From Candidatus Rokuibacteriota bacterium (lineage in GTDB: Bacteria; Methylomirabilota; Methylomirabilia; Rokubacteriales; CSP1-6), in the NCBI GenBank assembly GCA_003220195.1, contig QHRT01000014.1, positions 1-25,749 on the forward strand: DNA of 25,749 bases, read 5' to 3'. Under the pieces are notes generated by a model that worked only from the letters and a program-made list of their open reading frames with translations, had not been told where the DNA came from and did not search any database. The position numbers were made by a program, and so were the translations under genes. Below are positions 1 to 9,000 of the stretch, in pieces. Within the stretch, counting starts at the first letter, position 1, and each line of letters starts with the position of its first letter.

Positions 1-44
1 CTCGACGGCGTCGAGGACGCGGTAGCCACTATAAATTACTCGAG

Positions 45-536
45 TTACTTCTTGCCTGCCTTCTTCATCGCCTTCCGTTCTTCCTTCCACTCCTTCTCTT
101 CTTCCTTCTGAGCCCTCTTCCACTCCTTCTCCTCTTCCTTTTCGGCCTTCTTCCACTCCTTCTCGTATTCCTTGTTCGCCTTCTCCCACTCGTGCCCCCA
201 GCCGGGACCCCACGGCGGCGGCGCGTCGCGCCGCACGTGCTTCCAGTGCGGAGGCGGGACGCGGTAGTACCTGACCGGAAGCCTCAGGATCGGCACGGGA
301 ACGAAGGCCGGCGCCACGACGGCCCACGGGCCGTGGTGCGTCGGGCCCAGGTACCAGACGTCATTGTTCGCGGGCGCGGCCGGCGCATACGCGACGGGCG
401 TGCTCGGAATGATCACGAGCGAGGGCGGAGCAGGCAGGTTGATCCCGATGTTGACGCTGACCTGAGCCTGACCCGCCGCCGCTCCACCGAGCAGCGCGAT
501 CGCTGCGAACCCGAGGACCATCGTTCGTCGATGCAT
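45..536 (-). CDS. Small exported protein with Lys/Glu/Trp undecad-repeat tail
   Basis: I do not recognise a named family. The product has 163 residues. It opens with a signal peptide (MHRRTMVLGFAAIALLGG, then an AQA cleavage-type site). Next comes a Pro/Tyr/Trp-rich middle with VYYxP-, PPHW- and WGPGWG-like stretches, and then a highly charged C-terminal tail of about 40 residues built on an EKEWK unit every 11 residues. I chose the ATG at 536 because GGAGG lies 9 bases upstream. The ATG at 545 is in frame but directly abuts the same ribosome site. A periplasmic or envelope location is likely, and the tail should form a long charged helix. The gene is monocistronic in this window, and its downstream neighbour lies beyond the left edge. 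No function is assigned. Confidence 0.75.
   Translation of the reverse strand: MHRRTMVLGFAAIALLGGAAAGQAQVSVNIGINLPAPPSLVIIPSTPVAYAPAAPANNDVWYLGPTHHGPWAVVAPAFVPVPILRLPVRYYRVPPPHWKHVRRDAPPPWGPGWGHEWEKANKEYEKEWKKAEKEEEKEWKRAQKEEEKEWKEERKAMKKAGKK
66..164 (-). repeat. Three in-register 33-bp (11-codon) repeats in the 45-536 gene
   Basis: Residues 125-135, 136-146 and 147-157 of the exported protein are EKEWKKAEKEE, EKEWKRAQKEE and EKEWKEERKAM. They are exact 11-residue units with an invariant EKEWK core. An 11-residue period is the hendecad pattern of right-handed or straight coiled coils, whereas the usual left-handed heptad has a period of 7. Tryptophan repeats every 11 residues. Confidence 0.8.
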
Positions 537-715
537 CGCGTCCATCCTCCCGTTGATCACGAAACATGCGGGATCCCGACCCGGATCCCGCGACCGTCGC
601 CGGAGACGATCGACCAGAGTGTAGCGTCGCGCGCCGACCGCTGCCAAGCCGCACCGTGCTCGCGGCGGCCCTGCCGCTGGCGCGGTCCGTCACCGCCCGG
701 TATCATCCCTGCCCT

Positions 716-1697
716 ATGGTGAAGATCGACGTCTTCCCCCACATCATGCCGCGCCCGTACTTCGATCGCATCATGAGGGCGGGTCCGGCCGGTCTGCAGA
801 TGGGCAAGAGGATGGCCGCGATCCCGGTGCTGGTGGATCTGGACGAGCGGCTCCGGATCATGGACCGCTACGACGGCTACGTGCAGGTGCTGACCATCGC
901 CAACCCGCCCATCGAGACGATCGGCGGTCCGGACGGTCCGGCGCCACCCCGAGCGCTTTCCCAATTTCGTGGCGTCGTTGCCGATGAACAACCCGGACGC
1001 CGCGCTCCGCGAGATCGATCGCGCGATCGACGATCTCGGCGCGACCGGCGTGCAGATGTACACGAACGTCGCGGGGCGCCCGCTCGACGCGCCAGAGTAC
1101 CGGCCGCTGTTCGCGCGGATGGCCGAGCGAAGGCTCCCCATCTGGCTTCATCCGGCCCGGCCGCCGTCGTTCGCCGACTACGCTGGCGAGCCGCGGTCGA
1201 AGTTCGACATCTGGTGGGCGTTCGGCTGGCCGTACGAGACAAGCGCCACGATGGCGCGGCTCGTGTTCTCCGGGCTCTTCGATCGCCACCCCGACCTGGC
1301 GATCATCACGCACCACATGGGTGCGATGATCCCGTTCTGCGCCGGCCGCGTCGGTGGCGGCCTCGATCAGCTCGGCAGCCGCACCGACGATCCGGACGAC
1401 ATGGCGGCGCTCGGGCGGCTGCGCAAGCGCCCGATCGACTACTTCAAGATGTTCTACGGCGACACGGCGCTCTTCGGCGCCTGGCACGCGATGGAGTCCG
1501 GGCTCGCGTTCTTCGGCGCCGACCGGATCCTGTTCGGCACCGACATGCCGTTCGATCCGGAGAAGGGCAACGGGTTCATCCGCGACACGATCGAGGCGAT
1601 GCAGAAGATGCGCGCGACCGACGACGAGCGCGCGAAGATCTACGAGGGTAACGCGCGCCGCCTCCTGCGGCTGCAGGGGTTCGGGAGAGCATCATGA
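716..1697 (+). pseudogene. ACMSD-type amidohydrolase, frame broken by an internal deletion
   Basis: This is an amidohydrolase-2 family protein of the aminocarboxymuconate-semialdehyde decarboxylase type, metal-dependent hydrolases/decarboxylases of ring-cleavage or carboxylic-acid catabolism. The N-terminal half runs in one frame from ATG 716 (VKIDVFPHIMPRPYFD) to about 934 (PPIETIGGPD). The rest resumes in the +1 frame at about 942 (RHPERFPNFVASLPMNNP) and continues to the stop at 1697. It includes WLHPARPPS, the metal-site ITHHMGAMIP and the C-terminal LFGTDMPFD. Family members usually carry about 18-20 further residues between the GGPD-like and HPERF-like motifs, so DNA appears lost as well as frame. 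The stop overlaps the next start by ATGA, so the two are translationally coupled. Either a pseudogene or an assembly error; the identification itself is firm. Confidence 0.85.
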
Positions 1698-3403
1698 CGA
1701 AACGAGCGACCGTCGAAACGACCGCGGAAGCGTATCTCGAGCTCCTCGCCGCCCGCGGCGTCGAGTACTTCTTCGCGAACGCCGGCACCGACTTCTCGCC
1801 CATCGTCGAGGCCTATGCGCGACGCTTCGCGCAGGGCCAGATGCTGCCGCGCCCGATGGTGGTGCCGCACGAGATCGTGGCGGTCGCGATGGCGCACGGC
1901 TACGCGATGGTCACCGGCCGCGCGCAGGCGGTGATGCTCCACGTCGTGGTCGGCACCGCGAACGGCCTTGGCAGCGTCATCAATGCCGCGCGCGCCAACG
2001 TCCCGATGCTCTTCACCGCGGGCCGCACGCCGATCACCGAGGCCGGACTCCGCGGCAGCCGCGACCGCCAGATCCACTGGGCGCAGGAATCGTTCGACCA
2101 GGGCGCGATGGTGCGCGAGTTCGTCAAGTGGGACTACGAGCTCCGGAACTTTCTCCAGCTCGAGACGGTCGTCGACCGCGCGCTCGCGATCACGCACGCC
2201 GAGCCGCAGGGGCCGGTGTACCTGACGCTGCCGCGCGAGGTGCTGGGCGAACGGCAGGAGACCTTCGAGTACTCGGATCCGTCGCGGATGCCGCGGCCGA
2301 GCGCCGTCGTCGCCGATGCGCCGGCGATTGCGGAAGCGGCGCGGCTCATCGCCGCCGCGCGGAACCCGCTCGTCATTGCGCGAGCGGCGGGGCGCGATCC
2401 TGCGGCCGTGGCCTCGCTCGTGGCCCTGGCCGAGACGGCGTCGCTGCCGGTCTTCGAGCAGTTCCACACGCACCTGAACTTCCCGCAGAATCACCCGCTC
2501 CACGCAGCGTTCGACGTGCAGCCGTATCTCGACGACGCCGACCTGATCATCGTGATCGAGTCCGACGCGCCATGGTTCCCTCAGCTCAAGAACCCGCCGC
2601 GCGAGGCCCGCGTGATCCAGGTCGGCGTGGACCCGCTGTTCTCGCGGTATCCGATCCGCGGCTTCCCGGGCGACGTGGCGCTCGCCGGCGCGCCGCGACT
2701 GACGCTCGCGGCGCTGGCCGACGCGGTGCGGCCGCTGCTCGACGCGTCGCTCGTTCGCGAGCGACGGGCGCGCTGGGAGGCCGAGCACGAACGGCTCATG
2801 AAGACGTGGGCGGACACGGCGCGAAAGGCGTCGACGGCGCCGGAGATCGAGATGCCGTGGCTCTCGCGGTCGATCGGCAACGTCGTCGACGATCGCACGA
2901 TCGTGGTCAACGAATACGACCTGGATGCGACGCAGGTCTGCATGACGCGGCCGGGCAGCTACTTCAACTCGCCGGCCTCGTCGGCGCTCGGCTGGGGACT
3001 CGGGGCCGCGCTCGGCGCGAAGCTCGCGAAACCGGACCACACCGTCATCTGCTGTGTCGGTGACGGCTCGTACATCTTCGGCGTGCCGATCGCGGCGCAC
3101 TTCGTCGCGCGCGCCCAGGAATTGCCGGTACTGTTCGTCGTGTTCAACAACCGCACCTGGAACGCCGTCAAGCGCTCGGTGCTGTCGTATGCGAAGGACG
3201 GCTGGGCCGTGAAGACCGGGACCATGCCGCTCACGGCGCTGGAGCCGTCGCCGGACTACGAGATGGTTGCGCAGGCGTGCGGCGGGTACGGCGAGCGTGT
3301 CGACGATCCGGCCAAGCTTCCGGAGGCGATCGCGCGGGCGCTCCGCGTCGTGCGCGGGGAGAAACGACACGCGCTCCTGAACGTCATCTGCACGAAACCC
3401 TGA
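1694..3403 (+). CDS. ThDP-dependent enzyme, acetolactate synthase-like
   Basis: The 569-residue thiamine-diphosphate enzyme has the three-domain layout of the acetolactate synthase/benzoylformate decarboxylase superfamily. The N-terminal pyrimidine-binding domain carries the cofactor-activating glutamate (VVPHE, E60). A central domain follows. The C-terminal pyrophosphate-binding domain has the signature GDGS at 456-459 and NN at 485-486, about 30 residues apart as expected for the Mg/ThDP motif. The substrate cannot be read from sequence; 2-oxoacid decarboxylation or carboligation is the family chemistry. Nothing suggests the branched-chain biosynthetic enzyme: no small regulatory subunit is adjacent and the neighbours look catabolic. 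Its ATG overlaps the stop of the amidohydrolase (ATGA), and the dehydrogenase follows 11 bases later, so all three should be co-transcribed. Confidence 0.9.
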   Translation: MTKRATVETTAEAYLELLAARGVEYFFANAGTDFSPIVEAYARRFAQGQMLPRPMVVPHEIVAVAMAHGYAMVTGRAQAVMLHVVVGTANGLGSVINAARANVPMLFTAGRTPITEAGLRGSRDRQIHWAQESFDQGAMVREFVKWDYELRNFLQLETVVDRALAITHAEPQGPVYLTLPREVLGERQETFEYSDPSRMPRPSAVVADAPAIAEAARLIAAARNPLVIARAAGRDPAAVASLVALAETASLPVFEQFHTHLNFPQNHPLHAAFDVQPYLDDADLIIVIESDAPWFPQLKNPPREARVIQVGVDPLFSRYPIRGFPGDVALAGAPRLTLAALADAVRPLLDASLVRERRARWEAEHERLMKTWADTARKASTAPEIEMPWLSRSIGNVVDDRTIVVNEYDLDATQVCMTRPGSYFNSPASSALGWGLGAALGAKLAKPDHTVICCVGDGSYIFGVPIAAHFVARAQELPVLFVVFNNRTWNAVKRSVLSYAKDGWAVKTGTMPLTALEPSPDYEMVAQACGGYGERVDDPAKLPEAIARALRVVRGEKRHALLNVICTKP

Positions 3404-3414
3404 GAGAGGCTGCC

Positions 3415-4398
3415 ATGAGTCTTCGCGTGTTCATCGTCGCGCCGAGCGGACCCGTGGACGAATTCGAGACGCTCCGGAAGGCCGGGCACGAGGTGATCCT
3501 CGGTCGCCCGCTCGACACTCCGGCGCGGCCACCGTACGCGGACGCCGAGCTGATCGAGGCGACCCGAGACGTCGACGTGATCCTCGCGTCGCACCTCGAG
3601 ATGATTTCCGGCGCCGTCATGCGGGCGGCGCCGCGGCTCAAGCTCGTGATCGTCCCCTTCATCGGCGTCGACAAGATCGACGTCGCGGCGGCCAGCGCGC
3701 GCGGCGTGCTCGTGGCCAACAGCCCGACGCCCGAGAACTTCATCGCCGTCGCCGAGGCGACGATCGGGCTCATGGTCACCCTGCTGAAGCGCGTGAAGCA
3801 CAACGAGGCGCGCGTGCGGCGCGGCGAGTGGGCCCGGCGACAGGACCGCGGCGATTTCCTGTTCGGCAAGACCGTCGGCCTCGTGGGACTGGGCCGCGTC
3901 GGGTCACACGTCGCGCGCCGCCTCGTCGGCTGGGACGTGCGGCTGATCGCGACGGACCCCTACGTCGACGCGGACAAGGCGCGCGCGCTCGGGGTGGCGC
4001 TGGTCGAGCTGCCGGCGCTCATGGCCGAGTCCGACGTCGTGTCGCTCCACGTCTCGCTCACCGACGAGACGCGCCTGATGATCGGGGAGAAGGAGCTCCG
4101 CCGCATGAAGCCGACGGCGGTCCTGGTCAACACCGCCCGCGGCGAGGTCAACGACGAGGAGGCGGTCGCGCGGGCCCTGAACGAAGGGTGGATCGCCGGC
4201 GCCGCGATCGACGCGTTCGTCCACGAGCCGCTCGAAGCCTCGAGCCCGCTCCGCACGGTGGATCCCGAGCTTCTGATCCTGACGCCGCACAACGTGGCGC
4301 ACAGCGAGGCCGGGCGCCGCGCGAATCTGAAGCTGGCGCTCGATCAGATCCTGGCACTCGGCCGCGGCGAGACGCCGGCCCACGTCGTACATCGTTAG
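3415..4398 (+). CDS. D-2-hydroxyacid dehydrogenase (SerA/GyaR-like)
   Basis: The 327-residue NAD(P)-dependent oxidoreductase belongs to the D-isomer-specific 2-hydroxyacid dehydrogenase family and interconverts a 2-oxoacid and a D-2-hydroxyacid. It has the Rossmann motif GLGRVG at 158-163 and an Asp at 181 at the end of the following strand, which favours NAD. The catalytic triad is R242 (NTARGEV), E271 (HEPL) and H292 (TPHNVAHS). It has no C-terminal ACT domain, so it is not a full-length biosynthetic SerA. The start at ATG 3415 has GAGAGAGG just upstream. It is the third gene of the operon with the ThDP enzyme and amidohydrolase, and an oxoacid product of the ThDP step is a plausible substrate (inference). 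Its stop overlaps the convergent stop of the next gene. Confidence 0.9.
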   Translation: MSLRVFIVAPSGPVDEFETLRKAGHEVILGRPLDTPARPPYADAELIEATRDVDVILASHLEMISGAVMRAAPRLKLVIVPFIGVDKIDVAAASARGVLVANSPTPENFIAVAEATIGLMVTLLKRVKHNEARVRRGEWARRQDRGDFLFGKTVGLVGLGRVGSHVARRLVGWDVRLIATDPYVDADKARALGVALVELPALMAESDVVSLHVSLTDETRLMIGEKELRRMKPTAVLVNTARGEVNDEEAVARALNEGWIAGAAIDAFVHEPLEASSPLRTVDPELLILTPHNVAHSEAGRRANLKLALDQILALGRGETPAHVVHR

Positions 4399-4712
4399 AC
4401 GGCGCGCGCGCTCCTCGACACCTCGTCCAGCCGGCGCGCCGCGATTGCGCGCTCCTCGTCGGTGAAGAGCGTCGCGTACTCCGGTTTCAGCACCAGCGCC
4501 TCCATCGCCAGATCGAGACGGTTCTTGTCGCGGAGCTTCACGAGCCCCTTCGACGGAGTGGCGCCGCCGAGTAACCGTCGCGCGGCAGCGACGCCTCCGT
4601 GTCTTCTCACGGCACGCAGGAAGTACGAGGCCCAGTAGCCCGTCTCGCGTCCCGCCCTCCGGTAAACGATCTCGACCATTTCACTCTCGAATCGCTCTTC
4701 GAGATCAGACAT
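4395..4712 (-). CDS. Small conserved hypothetical protein
   Basis: The 105-residue cytosolic protein starts at ATG 4712, with GAGGGAGGA about 10 bases upstream; in-frame starts further upstream lack such a site. It is mostly helical and charged. It contains a GYWASYFLRAVRRHGGVAAARRLL stretch, in which an aromatic/FL segment is followed by GG and AARRLL, and a C-terminal LDLAMEALVL...LFTDEERAIAARRL segment. I recall this GY..FL...GG..AA..LL / LD...E.LVL / LFT..E pattern from uncharacterised bacterial small proteins, but I cannot attach a function. Its last codon overlaps the stop of the convergent dehydrogenase gene. Confidence 0.75.
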   Translation of the reverse strand: MSDLEERFESEMVEIVYRRAGRETGYWASYFLRAVRRHGGVAAARRLLGGATPSKGLVKLRDKNRLDLAMEALVLKPEYATLFTDEERAIAARRLDEVSRSARAV

Positions 4713-4924
4713 GATTCGCGTCCTCCCTCGAAGAACATCGTTCCGGCGCGCGGCCGGTTCAAGACGTATCCGGGACGATACGCTCGGGTGTCCACGGAAG
4801 GATTCCCCAGGCTCCCGGGAGGTTCTCCCGGCCCGATCCGTTTGTACTTCTGCCAAATCTGTTCGGGAGTGCAGTTAGCGCCCGCGCGACGTGGCGCGGG
4901 TGTTGCCCCGAACGCGAGGGCCCC
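4713..4924. other. Divergent intergenic region with a short hairpin
   Basis: These 212 bases separate two divergently transcribed genes and must hold both promoters, but no convincing -35/-10 pair is visible. A 7-bp perfect hairpin lies at 4815-4831 (CCGGGAG, loop GTT, CTCCCGG). The right gene has GAGGG four bases before its ATG. No further open frame here looks real. Confidence 0.4.
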
Positions 4925-5989
4925 ATGAAGCATCGCCTCGCTCACTCGATCACGAACTCCGCTCTCGTGGTCTTCGCCATCGCCACGCTCGACCTCGCGT
5001 TCGTTCCCGCCGGCGCCCGCCCCGCGAACCTCCCCGAAGCCCGGCCCTCGAAGCTCCCCGTGCATCACGTCACGGGCGGCTTTCGCAACGTCGCGGACGA
5101 CTACTCGTATCCGCTGGTCAGCCGCATGCGCGGGCTCGCGCGACGGCGACGCGCGCCGCGACTGCCGCTCGCGTCCGTCGCCGCCGACACGGGAGCGCTG
5201 CGCCGGAACGGTCACGACGCCACGGTCAGCTGGGTCGGCCATTCGACCTTTCTCGTTCAGGTCGACGGTTTGAACATCCTGACGGATCCGCACTGGGGTG
5301 ACATGGCGAGCCCGGTCCGCTTCACCGGGCCGCGCCGCATGACGCCACCCGGCATGCCGTTCGAGGACCTGCCGCCGATCGACGTCGTGGTCATCTCGCA
5401 CGACCACTACGATCACCTGGACGAGACGACCGTCCGGCGGCTCGCGCGCGATCATCATCCGCGCTTCTTCGTCCCGCTCGGATTGAAGGAGTGGCTCGGC
5501 GCCCGCGGGATCGACGACGTCGTGGAGCTCGACTGGTGGGGCCGCGCGGAGTTCCGAGGCCTCACCATCGTCTGCACGCCCGCGCAGCACTCGTCCGGCC
5601 GTCGACTCGACGATCAGAATCGCCGGCTCTGGTCCTCGTGGGCCATCGAAGGCTCGTCGAAAAGCCTCTTCTTCGCCGGCGACACCGGCTACTACCCCGG
5701 CCTCAAGGAAATCGGCGATCGGCTGGGGCCCTTCGACCTCGCGCTCATTCCGATCGGCGGGTACAGCGACTTCCGGAAGCACCATCCGAACCACGTGAAC
5801 CCGGAAGAAGCCGTGCAGCTCTTCGAGGACGTCCGGGGCAAGCTGATGGTCCCGATGCACTGGGGCACCTTCGATTTCAACCAGGAGCCAGCGGCCGAGC
5901 CGCCGGCGCGCCTCCGTCGCGAAGCGCGCGAGCGCGAGCTCGAAGATCGCGTCGCGGTGCTGAGTCCCGGTCAGACGATCCGCTGGTAG
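4925..5989 (+). CDS. Exported MBL-fold hydrolase, NAPE-PLD/UlaG-like
   Basis: The 354-residue metallo-beta-lactamase-fold protein resembles N-acyl-phosphatidylethanolamine phospholipase D and bacterial UlaG-like hydrolases. Residues 1-32 form a hydrophobic signal or anchor segment, so it probably acts in the envelope. The metal motif is SHDHYDHLD (H159, H161, D163, H164). Further ligands are H222 (PAQHSSGR), D253 (GDTGYY) and H312 (VPMHWGTF), which together complete a dinuclear zinc site. VSWVGHSTFLVQVDGLNILTD just before the metal motif is the family's typical N-terminal strand pair, and FTGPRR follows. Phosphodiester hydrolysis of a lipid-like substrate is the family expectation; the actual substrate is unknown. 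The gene is monocistronic, as the next gene lies on the opposite strand. Confidence 0.88.
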   Translation: MKHRLAHSITNSALVVFAIATLDLAFVPAGARPANLPEARPSKLPVHHVTGGFRNVADDYSYPLVSRMRGLARRRRAPRLPLASVAADTGALRRNGHDATVSWVGHSTFLVQVDGLNILTDPHWGDMASPVRFTGPRRMTPPGMPFEDLPPIDVVVISHDHYDHLDETTVRRLARDHHPRFFVPLGLKEWLGARGIDDVVELDWWGRAEFRGLTIVCTPAQHSSGRRLDDQNRRLWSSWAIEGSSKSLFFAGDTGYYPGLKEIGDRLGPFDLALIPIGGYSDFRKHHPNHVNPEEAVQLFEDVRGKLMVPMHWGTFDFNQEPAAEPPARLRREARERELEDRVAVLSPGQTIRW

Positions 5990-6002
5990 CCCGCCCGACG
6001 GC

Positions 6003-9000
6003 TCACGCAGGCTCGCTGATCTCGCGTTTCGCCTGCTCGAGCCAGTGCGTCATTCCCATCTCGGCGAACATCGCGGACGCGGCGGCGAGCTCGGGACGCG
6101 CTTGCTCGCGTTGGCCGAGGCGCCGGTAGAGCGCGCCGAGACCCAGGCGCACGCGCGCGGTCTGCGGACGCATCCCGAGCTCCTCGGCGATCTCGAGGCC
6201 CTGCCGGAAGTACCTCTCGGATTGCTCGGCGTCGAGTGGATCCTCGGACGCAAGGACTTCGCCGAGAAGACGGAGCGCGCGCGCCTGTCCGCCTCGTTCG
6301 CCTCCCGCCCGGGCCAGCCCGAGGCCACGGTCGGCCTCGGCTCGTGCGTCGTCGATCCGACCCGCCAGCAAGAACGTTTCGCCGACGCGGAGAATCCGTG
6401 CCGCGGGAAAGCCCTGCGGCGCGTGCGGCTCTTCGCGCTCGGCGCGGCGCTGGAGCGCGATCGCCTGGTCGAAGCGCCCCGCCATGGCCTGCGCCAGGCC
6501 CAGCGCGGACTCGATGGTGATCGACCAGTCGAGGATCGCCCACGTCTCGCAGATGCCGAGACCGCGCTCGAGGGCGTCGATCGCTCGGGCGACGTCGCCC
6601 TGCTCGAGAAACGTCAGGCCCAGTGTGCCGAGCGCGGCGAGGACGTTTCCGGGACGGTTCCGCGACTCGGCGAGGTGGAGCGCGTGACGGCCGGAGAAAA
6701 TCGCGTCGGTGAATTCTCCGCGATATCCGAGCGCGTAGCCGAGCCAGGCGTGCGGCCCGACGCCGCGGACGAACCCGGACGGCTCCGCTGTTTCGGCGAG
6801 CGGGCCCAGGACGGCGATGCTGCGCCGCACAAGATCGATCGCCGCGCCGCTGTCGCCCACGCCGAGATGGATCTGTCCGAGTCGATGGAGCGTCTCGCCC
6901 AGGAGCACAGCGTCTCCCGTCGCCTCGGCGACGGCCACGGCACGACGACCGACATCCATGGCTCGTCGATAGTCGCCGAACATCCGGACGGCCTGCGACA
7001 TCCGGAGCAGTACGCGGCCCAGCCGTATCCGGTCGCCGGAGGCGTCGGCGAAGGGCTCGGCCTCCACCATCCGGTCGAGGAGGTCGCGGTATCGCGACGC
7101 GCCGGAGAGCGCAGGCGCGAGCTCGAGCCGGATGTCGACAGCCAGTTGCTGGTTTTCGATCGTGTCAGGAAGATGGCCCGCGGCGGTCAGGGCATTCTCG
7201 AGATGGATGATCGCCTCGCGGTGAGCCGATCGTGCGAGAGCCCTGAGCCCGGCTTCCCGCAGCGAGGTCACGGCCCGGTCCCACAGCTCGCCGTGAAAGG
7301 CGTGATGAGCCAGTCGCTCCAGTTGCTCGGCTCGACGGTCCTGGGGCTCTCCCTCGATCGTCCGTGCGATCCGGGCGTGCAGCTCCCGGCGCCGTTCGTG
7401 GAGGAGGCTTCCGTACGCCACCTCGTGCGTGAGCGCGTGCTTGAAGGTGTACGCGAGATCGGGAAAGAGGCGGACCTCGTAGAGGAACTCCGCCGCTCGC
7501 AGGCGCGCGAGACCAGCTCGCACCTCGTCGTCATTCCCCTCGGCGATCTCCAGCAACAACGACGCGGGCACTTCCTTGCCGATGACCGCCGCCGCCTGGA
7601 GGAGGCGCTTGTCCTCCGGGTCCAGACGGTCGACGCGCGCGGCCAGCATCGCGTGCACGCTCGCGGGGATTTCGAGTTGCTCCGTCGGCCGCGCGAGCCG
7701 ACAGGCGCCGCGGGTCCCGGTCAGGGCTCCCGTCTCGATCAAGGTCCGCACACTTTCCTCGAGAAAGAACGGATTGCCGTCGGTGCGCTCGATCAGCAGG
7801 CGTTTGAGCGGCTCGAGCTCGGCCCGATTACCGAGAAGATCGCGGAGCAGCTCCGCGGCGCTCTCTCGCGGCAGGGGATCGACCCGAAGTTGCCGGTAGT
7901 AGGTCTTGCCGGCCCAGCCGTGACGGTACTCGGGGCGATAGTTGACGAGCAGGAGCACCGCCGCCGTCGGCACCGTGTCCACCAGCCCGTCCAGTAACGC
8001 CTGGGTCTCGCCATCGATCCAGTGGAGGTCTTCGCCGATCAGGACGAGGGGCTGGACCTGGCTCTCCCGGAGGAGCAGGCGCTTCAACGCCTCGAGCGTG
8101 CGCTGCCGCCGCTGCGCCGGCTCCAGAGCCTGGAATCCATCCTCCGCCGGCAGGATGTCGAGAAGCCACAGCACGGGCGAGATCACGTCCTTGAGCGTGT
8201 CGTCGAGGGTGAGCAGACGTCCCGTGACCTTCTCGCGCACCGCGCGGACGTCGTCGTGCTCCTCGATGCGGAAATACGCCTTGATCAGCTCGATGACGGG
8301 TAAATAGGCGGTCGCGCGGCCGTACGGGACCGCCCGCGCGTCGAGGACGAGACAGCCCTTCACGCGGTGGGAATGCGTCAGCTCGTGGAACAGCCGTGAC
8401 TTGCCAACGCCGGGCTCGCCGACCACGGCGACCACCTCGCCTCGACCGCGCCGCGCGCGGTCGAGCGCATCGCGAAGCTGTTCCATCTCGGCCCCACGTC
8501 CCACGAACTGGCTCAAGCCTCGCGCGGCGGCGGCCTCGAGGCGCGTCCGGACGGGACCGACACCGATCACGTCGTAGACCTGGACGGGCGTCTCGAGGCC
8601 CCGGACCGGGACATGACCGAGATCCTCGACCTGCACGAATCCCTCGGCGAGCCGGAGGGTTTCGGCGGTGATGCGAATGGTGCCAGGTGGCGCGAGCTGC
8701 TCCATGCGAGCGGCCAGATGCGTCGTCGGCCCGACCGCGGAGTAGTCCATACGCAGGTCCGACCCGATCGAGCGGACGACGACTTCACCGGAATTGAGGC
8801 CGATCCGGATGTGCATCTCGACCCCGTGCGCGCGCCGAAACGCCGTCGCGGCTCGCTTGACGGCCTCTTGCATCCGGAGCGCCGCGTAGCAGGCGCGCAC
8901 GGCATGGTCTTCATGCGCGAGCGGTGCGCCGAAGAGCGCCATGATGCCGTCGCCCATCACCTGGTTCACCGTACCCTCGTAGCGATGTACGGCGTCCATC

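Noticed and set aside
1..44. Possible 3' end of a plus-strand gene (short open stretch, TAG at 23-25) and a 6-bp CTCGAC/GTCGAG palindrome
   Set aside because: Too little sequence to recognise any protein, and the palindrome is short and GC-driven.
192..722. Long Arg/Pro-rich plus-strand frame
   Set aside because: Antisense to the exported-protein gene, no ribosome site, composition typical of a GC-rich shadow frame.
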